Source: Succinatimonas sp. UBA6849
Lineage (GTDB): Bacteria; Pseudomonadota; Gammaproteobacteria; Enterobacterales; Succinivibrionaceae
Length of the DNA: 27,814 nt
Direction of reading: 5' to 3'
Assembly: GCA_002449335.1 (NCBI GenBank)
Contig: DKDL01000115.1
Span: 1-27,814 of the forward strand
Made by a program: the position numbers and the translations under genes. A model generated the notes under the pieces. It had not been told where the DNA came from. It made no database searches and saw only the letters and a program-made list of their open reading frames with translations. Of this stretch, positions 22,255 through 27,814 are shown piece by piece. The stretch's first letter is position 1. Each line of letters opens with the position of its first letter.

Positions 22255-25200
22255 ATGGCTGAAAACGAATCAATTTTAGAAAACAAACTGATCCATGAAC
22301 TTGCTACAGGCGATTCTCAGTGGACTTATAGACCTGATTTAAAAACTGAAGATGATCTTTGGAATAACATCAGAGAAAAGCTTGGCAATATGAATTCTCA
22401 CAAATTGGATGGCCATCCAATTACTGATTCAGAAATGGAGCAGATTAAATCCTTTATCAAAGAAAAAGCCGAGTCAACTTATAAAGCTGCAGTTTGGTTA
22501 TCAGGAGAAAGAGGATTAGCTCAAATTCCTCTTTCAAGAGAAGATGCTTCTTTAGGCCAAGTGCACCTAGATGCTATAAGTAATAGAGATATAGCAGGAG
22601 GGCATTCTACCTATGAAATTATCAATCAATATCAAAGCAGAAAACAGGATGACACAGACAGAAACAGACGCTTTGATGTAACTCTTTTAATCAATGGTTT
22701 CCCAATGATTCATATTGAGTTAAAGAATCAAAGTCATCCGTATAAAGAAGCCTTTAATCAAATCAAAAAGTACTTAACTCAAGGTAAATTCAGAGGCTTA
22801 TTTGGCCTTGTTCAAATGTTTGTAGTAACAAACGGTGTGGATACAAAGTACATCGCTGCTAATGACGATCCTGAAAAACTAAATGAAAAGTTCTTAAGCA
22901 CTTGGGTAGACAAGAGCAACAATCCTGTAAGAGATTACTTAAAATTTGCTCATGCAGCTTTGAATATTCCTCAAGCTCATTTAATGGTAGGTAAGTACAG
23001 TGTTATTGATGAGAAAGCTAAAAAGCTTCTGCTACTAAGACCATACCAAATCCATGCAATTGAAGCTGTAAAGGCAGCGTCTGCTAGAAAAGAATCAGGT
23101 TATGTATGGCATACAACAGGATCTGGTAAGACTATTACCTCATTCCATGTAACAAGAAATCTCTTAGAAATACCTAACATTGATAAGTCGATCTTTTTAA
23201 TTGATAGAAAAGATCTTGATCAGCAAACCTCCATTAGCTTTGCGTCATATGCAGCAGTAACAGGTGATGACATTGCAGAAACAGCTAATACCTATCAGTT
23301 AGAGCAGCGTTTAAAAAGTAAAGATCGTTGCATCATCATTGCCACAAGGCAAAAGTTAGACTGCTTGCTAAACAAGTGTACAAGAGCATTAGATGCTAAT
23401 GATACGACTGACCGCTACTATAAGATTGGTAATGAAATCAAATCTAAGAATGTGGCCTTTGTCGTTGATGAATGTCACAGAGCTGTAAGCGGTCAGGCAA
23501 AGCTTGAGGTAGATAAATTCTTTAATACTTCAACTAAAAAAGCTCTTTGGTATGGTTTTACAGGAACTCCAATTTTTGAAGAAAACAAAAAATCAGAGAA
23601 TGGACAAGCAGCTAGAACCACATATGACCAATACGGAGAATGCTTACACTCTTACACCATCAAAGAAGCTTTAAATGATGGTGCAGTGCTTGGTTTCCAA
23701 ATTCAAGCATCAGGCTTTTCAAAAGATGAGTTGTGTAAGTTAGCTGTTAACCTCAAAATCGTTGAAAGCGAATCTGAAGCTTGGAATATGGATAGACTTC
23801 AGTTAGAAGATGAAGTATTCAAGCGCTTTAATAAGAATTCTAAAGGGCTTGATCTCTACGATAATCCAGAGCATAGAAAAGAGGTTATAGATTACATCGT
23901 AAACAGATCGTCTAGCCTGTTTAGATTAGCTCCTAATGGAGAAGCCTTTGAAGCAATCTTAACTTGTAGCAGCATTGAGATTGCTCAAAAGTATTACAAA
24001 GAGTTCAAACAATTCATAGCTGACGGTAATGTAAAAGAAAAAATCAAACGTGTAATCCCAGATTTTCCAAAGATTGCTATTACATATTCAGTAGGTGAGA
24101 ACGAAGATGGTGCCACAGCAAATCAAGAGGAGATGAAAGAATCTTTAAAAGATTACAACAAGATGTTTGGCACCAACTTTAATATAGGTTCAATCCCTGC
24201 ATATAACAAAGATCTAAATGATCGTTTAGCAAGAAAGCATGGCATGTACATGCTACGCGAGAACCAACTTGATCTTGTGATAGTTGTTGATAGATTGCTG
24301 ACAGGATTTGATGCTCCAATGATTTCTACCTTATTCATTGACAGACAGCCAATGAGTCCTCAAGGAATCATTCAGGCATTCTCTCGTACTAACAGAATTT
24401 ATAATGAGAAAAAGCCTTATGGTCAGATCGTGACTTTCCAAACACCAGAACGATTCAAGAGAGCTTTTGAAAAGGCTTTAAATCTGTATGCTCAGGGAGG
24501 AGGAAACAGCGTTATTGCTCCTACCTATGCTGAGTGTAAGAAGAAATTAAAAGATGCTATGGCTGAGTTTAAAGGCTTTATGGCAGATCCTTCACATGAA
24601 GATCTAAATGATCATTCACCAAAAGCAGCTAGACAGGCTTTTGTTAAGAAGTTCCAAGCAATTGATAAAGCAATTACAGCTATTAAAACCTATGAAGAAT
24701 GGGATGATGAACTATCAAAGTCATTAAAGAAATTATCTAAAGAAATTTCAGAAGAAGTTACAGCCTCGACAAGTCTAGTAGATGTAGCTGTTTCAAAAGA
24801 AGATTCAGCTACCTTTGATGCCATCTCTAAAATAACAGGCTTTAACTTTACAGAAAAAGAATTCAACAAATATTTGGGTCAATACCAAAATCTTGTGCAG
24901 TCTCTAAAAGATGATAAGGGAGATGATGATCCTGACGAGATAGACTTTGATTTTGATATCGACTATGAACTTGAATCTGTTCATTCAGATATTAAGGTAG
25001 ATTACCAGTATCTTGTAAGCTTAATCCAAAGATATATCGACATGGGAGAGTCAGCATCAGGCTATAAGCAGATCAACGATCCTGCTGTTGATAAGTACAT
25101 CGCAAGTGTTATGGAAAAGAATCCTAAACTAGGTGAAGTTATCTCTGGTGTATGGCTTAACTTAAAAGCAAATCCAAGTTCTTTTAAAGGAAAGAAAGCC

Positions 25201-25458
25201 TTTACAGTTATCAATGAAAGAATTGATGAGATCATCGAAAAGAAGTTAACTTCTTTTGCAGATGAGTGGTGTGTAGCTTTAAATGATCTTGAGTATGCAG
25301 CCAAGTACTACAACAATGATTATATGGAACTACAGACTAATTTTTCTGAGTTTAAAGAAAAAGGTGGTACCTTAAGTAAGATAAGGTACAACAAAATTGT
25401 AAGAGAGAAATCTCAAGAACTAATCGTCAATGAGATTATTCCTCTTTTGCAAAGATAA
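22255..25458 (+). CDS. hsdR: Type I restriction-modification system, restriction subunit
   Basis: A 1067-aa ATP-dependent translocase and nuclease that cuts unmodified DNA in complex with HsdM and HsdS. The N-terminal nuclease has FDVTLLINGFPMIHIELK (Asp141, Glu155, Lys157). The helicase part has HTTGSGKT (286-293), VVDECHRA (403-410), FTGTP (435-439), RLLTGFDAP and IQAFSRTNR. The C-terminal third is helical and acidic, as is usual for subunit contacts. The ATG at 22255 was chosen over an in-frame TTG at 22231, which would overlap the NADAR gene; AGG lies seven bases before it. All motifs are intact, so the system looks functional. It is the last gene of the six-gene operon. Confidence 0.96.
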   Translation: MAENESILENKLIHELATGDSQWTYRPDLKTEDDLWNNIREKLGNMNSHKLDGHPITDSEMEQIKSFIKEKAESTYKAAVWLSGERGLAQIPLSREDASLGQVHLDAISNRDIAGGHSTYEIINQYQSRKQDDTDRNRRFDVTLLINGFPMIHIELKNQSHPYKEAFNQIKKYLTQGKFRGLFGLVQMFVVTNGVDTKYIAANDDPEKLNEKFLSTWVDKSNNPVRDYLKFAHAALNIPQAHLMVGKYSVIDEKAKKLLLLRPYQIHAIEAVKAASARKESGYVWHTTGSGKTITSFHVTRNLLEIPNIDKSIFLIDRKDLDQQTSISFASYAAVTGDDIAETANTYQLEQRLKSKDRCIIIATRQKLDCLLNKCTRALDANDTTDRYYKIGNEIKSKNVAFVVDECHRAVSGQAKLEVDKFFNTSTKKALWYGFTGTPIFEENKKSENGQAARTTYDQYGECLHSYTIKEALNDGAVLGFQIQASGFSKDELCKLAVNLKIVESESEAWNMDRLQLEDEVFKRFNKNSKGLDLYDNPEHRKEVIDYIVNRSSSLFRLAPNGEAFEAILTCSSIEIAQKYYKEFKQFIADGNVKEKIKRVIPDFPKIAITYSVGENEDGATANQEEMKESLKDYNKMFGTNFNIGSIPAYNKDLNDRLARKHGMYMLRENQLDLVIVVDRLLTGFDAPMISTLFIDRQPMSPQGIIQAFSRTNRIYNEKKPYGQIVTFQTPERFKRAFEKALNLYAQGGGNSVIAPTYAECKKKLKDAMAEFKGFMADPSHEDLNDHSPKAARQAFVKKFQAIDKAITAIKTYEEWDDELSKSLKKLSKEISEEVTASTSLVDVAVSKEDSATFDAISKITGFNFTEKEFNKYLGQYQNLVQSLKDDKGDDDPDEIDFDFDIDYELESVHSDIKVDYQYLVSLIQRYIDMGESASGYKQINDPAVDKYIASVMEKNPKLGEVISGVWLNLKANPSSFKGKKAFTVINERIDEIIEKKLTSFADEWCVALNDLEYAAKYYNNDYMELQTNFSEFKEKGGTLSKIRYNKIVREKSQELIVNEIIPLLQR

Positions 25459-25479
25459 GTAACAGCGTTGGCAAAAGAG
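25442..25479. repeat. Inverted repeat at the hsdR 3' end
   Basis: CTCTTTTGC (25442-25450) and GCAAAAGAG (25471-25479) are perfect 9-bp arms with a 20-base spacer that spans the hsdR stop. It lies between two converging genes, so it may end transcription or stabilise the mRNA. There is no T tract on the plus strand. A recombinase site is possible but the spacer is longer than usual. Confidence 0.4.
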
Positions 25480-25483
25480 TTGG

Positions 25484-25969
25484 TTATAGACCAGCAAGTG
25501 ATCTCATCACGATGTCTACATCTTTATTTTCAAGTTCTTGAATGATGTGTAGGTAAGTCTTTTGAGTGGTATTCATGCTGGCGTGTCCTAATCTTCTGGC
25601 AACGCTGGCTATAGAAACTCCTGCAAAAAGAAGTAACGACGCATGTGTGTGCCTTAATCCATGCAATGAAATTATAGGAACTCCAGCCTTTTTACACTTG
25701 CGAAAAAGATGGTCATTAACCGTTGAGTTGTACATTTTTTCACCTTCTTTTACAAAGATAGGCTTATCCTCTGGCAGATCTTTTACTAGTTCTGAAAATC
25801 TAATCACAGTCTGCCAGTCAATTTGGATTTTTCTTACAGATGATTTATTTTTAGTAGGTAAAAATCCTCCATCGCCTTTGTAATCCCACGTCTTTTCGAT
25901 AGATAGACTTTGATGCAGACATTGGTCAGTAAAATTTTTGAATAAAACTTTAGTCGTAACTGTTTGATT
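25484..25969 (-). pseudogene. Tyrosine recombinase/integrase, 5'-truncated
   Basis: The C-terminal catalytic part of a phage- or ICE-type integrase. Recognisable sequence runs from LSIEKTWDYKGDGGFLPTKN and SSVRKIQID through HGLRHTHASLL (second catalytic Arg and the HxxR box) and ARRLGHASMNTTQKTYLHI with the nucleophile Tyr, then stops normally at 25484. The arm-binding and core-binding domains and the first catalytic Arg are missing. The frame stays open upstream to a TGA at 25970-25972, but the only start codon in it is a GTG at 25807, inside the domain. It is therefore a remnant, probably broken by deletion or by the adjacent IS element. It points to integrase-mediated arrival of the restriction island. 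Confidence 0.85.
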
Positions 25970-26134
25970 TCAGATCACTTTCTACTAATTTATGGTCATC
26001 ATAAAATTATATATTTAATTTTCAACGACTTTTTGCTTATTTTGCGATTAAAGGATCAAAACGATCGGTAGTAATTTCATCTGCGTGACTTAAGGATCAC
26101 CAGATCACATAAAGGCTTTTAATTTTTCATCAGA

Positions 26135-26171
26135 TGCCTTATAAAGCTTGGGTACAAAAGAATATAAGGCA
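26135..26171 (+). promoter_or_regulatory. Hairpin covering the transposase ribosome-binding region
   Basis: TGCCTTATA (26135-26143) pairs perfectly with TATAAGGCA (26163-26171), with a 19-base loop. The right arm contains AAGG, one of two possible Shine-Dalgarno sequences, and ends seven bases before the ATG. Such structures in IS elements limit translation from read-through transcripts. Confidence 0.45.
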
Positions 26172-26178
26172 CAGGAAT

Positions 26179-27814
26179 ATGGCATCGCTTGACGATTTTG
26201 ATGATGACAACGAACAGGTAACAGCTGAGCTTGGTAATCTGGGATTAACAGCGGCAGGATTTGATTATTTCAACCTTGATGAGCCTATTGAGTTGTGCAT
26301 AGGAAAGATAGGTTCCCATGTTAAGTTTAAGAGCTCTGAAATAGTAAAGCTTTTATGCTGTCAGGTCCTGAATGTACCATATCAGTCACTGTATGGAACG
26401 CAGGAGTTTTACCGAAACCGACCATTACAGGCTCTGATAAATCGTAAAGATGTTACATTTGAGCAGCTGGATAGAAATGTTCTTTCAAGAACTCTGGATG
26501 CCATCGCTGAATTTGGACCAGAGAAGCTGTTTTTAAGATGCTCTGCAAAGGTAGCAGAGAAACTGGGGCTCAAGGTAGAGAGTGTCCATTTGGACAGTAC
26601 CAGCTTCCATTATTCTGGAGAGCCAAGAATTGAAGAAGGATGCAATATTGTTCTCGACCAGGGGTACAGTAGAGACAATCATCCAGAGCTGGGACAGATA
26701 AATGAGCTGATGCTTTGTGATGAACTGAGTAAACTGCCTATATTTGAAACCTGTGTCAGTGGACATGTATCCGATAAGACCAGTTTCAGAAATGTCATTA
26801 CTGACTATTGGGACAGTATCAAGGCTCAGTTTAAGGATTTACGTTATCTTACAGGAGACAGTGCCTTATGCACCTCTCCTATTGCCAAAGCTGCTAAAGA
26901 ACATGGCATTAAAATGGTAACTCGTATTCCTGACAAGAATGACGAGGCTACAGCCTGCAGAAAGATGTTAAAGGCACATTCTGAAGAGCTTGTTCCTGTA
27001 GATGAGAACAATCCTGAAGGAACTAAAGCCATGTGGTGTGGTGAAGGTAAACTTGGAGATGAAACCGTAAAGAAACTGCTGGTACAGAATGAGTTACTTT
27101 ACTCCACCAAGAAGAGGACCATTACCAAAAGAGCAGAAAAGGAGCTTGATAAGGTAAATTCTCAGCTGAAGAAACTCTGGACGCAGCCCTGCAAATGTAA
27201 GGCTGATGCAGAACAGGAATTAAAGAAAATCACAGCTAAGCTTAAGCTTGTAAAGCTTACTGATGCTGGTATTGGCTATGAGGAAGTACAGAAATACACT
27301 CATAAAGGCAGACATGGTAAGGATGAGCAAAAGGTAACGTTTGCGGTTAAGGTTAGAGCTGAAGTTGAGCTTGATGATACCGCCATAGAGCAGAAGATAA
27401 AAGAGGATACCTATTACGTCATCTGCACCAATGATGTTGAAAGAAACTGGACTATGGCAGAGCTCATAGGTGTATATAAGAAGCAGTCTGTAGTAGAGCG
27501 TAACTGGAGATGCCTCAAGGATAAGAAACTGCTTATCAACGCAATCTACCTGGAGCTGCCATCAAGAATAAATGCACTGATGTGGATTATGACCACTGCT
27601 CTTTTGATATATACCGCAACAGAATACCTGATGCGAAAGAAGATGCAGGAGCAGAAGCTCACTATACCATCTCCGGATCATAAGGTTCAGCTTGAAAAGC
27701 CAAGCCTTATGAGACTGTATCAGTATATAGTCAACAGTGGAATCGTCCTTCAGTGCAACCGAAGTACAGGAAAAGTATCTGTACTTGGACTTCCGACTGA
27801 AGTAAAACTGGTCC
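26179..27814 (+). CDS. IS1634-family DDE transposase, 3' end outside window
   Basis: An open frame of 545 codons from ATG 26179 to the window end with no stop. It matches the IS1634 pattern: an N-terminal DUF4277-like region, then VHLDSTSFHYSGE with the first catalytic Asp, GYSRDNHPELGQ, PIFETCVSGHVSDKTSF, LTGDSALCTSPIAK with the second Asp, an inserted helical Lys-rich segment (about 315-365), and YKKQSVVERNWRCLKD with the catalytic Glu. The three acidic residues are present, so it may be active, though the end is unseen. AGGA lies two bases and AAGG nine bases before the ATG. It sits next to the truncated integrase and could be the cause of that truncation. Confidence 0.9.
   Translation, partial: MASLDDFDDDNEQVTAELGNLGLTAAGFDYFNLDEPIELCIGKIGSHVKFKSSEIVKLLCCQVLNVPYQSLYGTQEFYRNRPLQALINRKDVTFEQLDRNVLSRTLDAIAEFGPEKLFLRCSAKVAEKLGLKVESVHLDSTSFHYSGEPRIEEGCNIVLDQGYSRDNHPELGQINELMLCDELSKLPIFETCVSGHVSDKTSFRNVITDYWDSIKAQFKDLRYLTGDSALCTSPIAKAAKEHGIKMVTRIPDKNDEATACRKMLKAHSEELVPVDENNPEGTKAMWCGEGKLGDETVKKLLVQNELLYSTKKRTITKRAEKELDKVNSQLKKLWTQPCKCKADAEQELKKITAKLKLVKLTDAGIGYEEVQKYTHKGRHGKDEQKVTFAVKVRAEVELDDTAIEQKIKEDTYYVICTNDVERNWTMAELIGVYKKQSVVERNWRCLKDKKLLINAIYLELPSRINALMWIMTTALLIYTATEYLMRKKMQEQKLTIPSPDHKVQLEKPSLMRLYQYIVNSGIVLQCNRSTGKVSVLGLPTEVKLV

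Larger units (their letters stand above)
25973..27814 (+). mobile_element. IS1634-family insertion sequence (right end outside window)
   Basis: The transposase gene and about 200 bases before it, starting next to the broken integrase. The exact left end is not determined, because its matching inverted repeat at the right end lies beyond the window. The start given is the first base after the integrase frame closes. Confidence 0.6.

Noticed and set aside
16985..25960. GTCGTAAC at 16986-16993 and 25953-25960 as possible island attachment repeats
   Set aside because: Only 8 bp, which is expected by chance when two AT-rich stretches of this size are compared.
1..27814. CRISPR arrays, tRNA or rRNA genes
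   Set aside because: No regularly spaced identical repeats with unique spacers and no cloverleaf or rRNA-like sequence seen on reading the window.

Overview
The window looks like a low-GC gammaproteobacterial chromosome. The EF-Tu tail is of proteobacterial type, there are HdeA/HdeB-like periplasmic proteins, and TTA Leu and CAG Gln codons dominate the left two thirds. Something like Succinivibrionaceae would fit, but that is inference from sequence style. The phosphate operon resembles Firmicutes versions in gene order and protein style.

Left part (1-4290): the 3' end of tuf with a strong terminator; an AraC-family regulator divergent from a cytoplasmic GH13 maltodextrin-degrading enzyme; then two tandem minus-strand HdeA/HdeB-like small periplasmic proteins. 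A ~650-bp gene-free stretch follows, holding an orphan terminator-like hairpin. Four co-directional genes come next (4912-10099): LemA, a TPM-domain protein with zinc ribbon and glycine-rich tail, a secreted TPR protein and a secreted clostripain-family (C11) peptidase. They look like one envelope/export operon.

Middle (10319-16752): a complete phosphate operon, pstS-pstC-pstA-pstB-phoU-phoB-phoR. It is preceded by a row of hexamers at an 11-bp period that looks like a PhoB box. A hairpin followed by a T-rich tract between pstS and pstC probably lowers expression of the transporter genes relative to the binding protein.

Right part (about 16.8-25.97 kb): an acquired defence island with visibly more CAA Gln codons. 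It holds an orphan 128-aa gene and a type I restriction-modification operon. Between hsdS and hsdR, in the same orientation and with overlapping or nearly abutting ends, sit three extra genes: a DUF3990 protein with an ADP-ribosyltransferase-like motif pattern, an unrecognised 139-aa protein, and a NADAR-family protein. The best reading is an ADP-ribosylation toxin/reversal module built into a type I restriction operon; this is the most interesting item here. The island ends in a 5'-truncated tyrosine integrase and an IS1634-family transposase that runs off the window.
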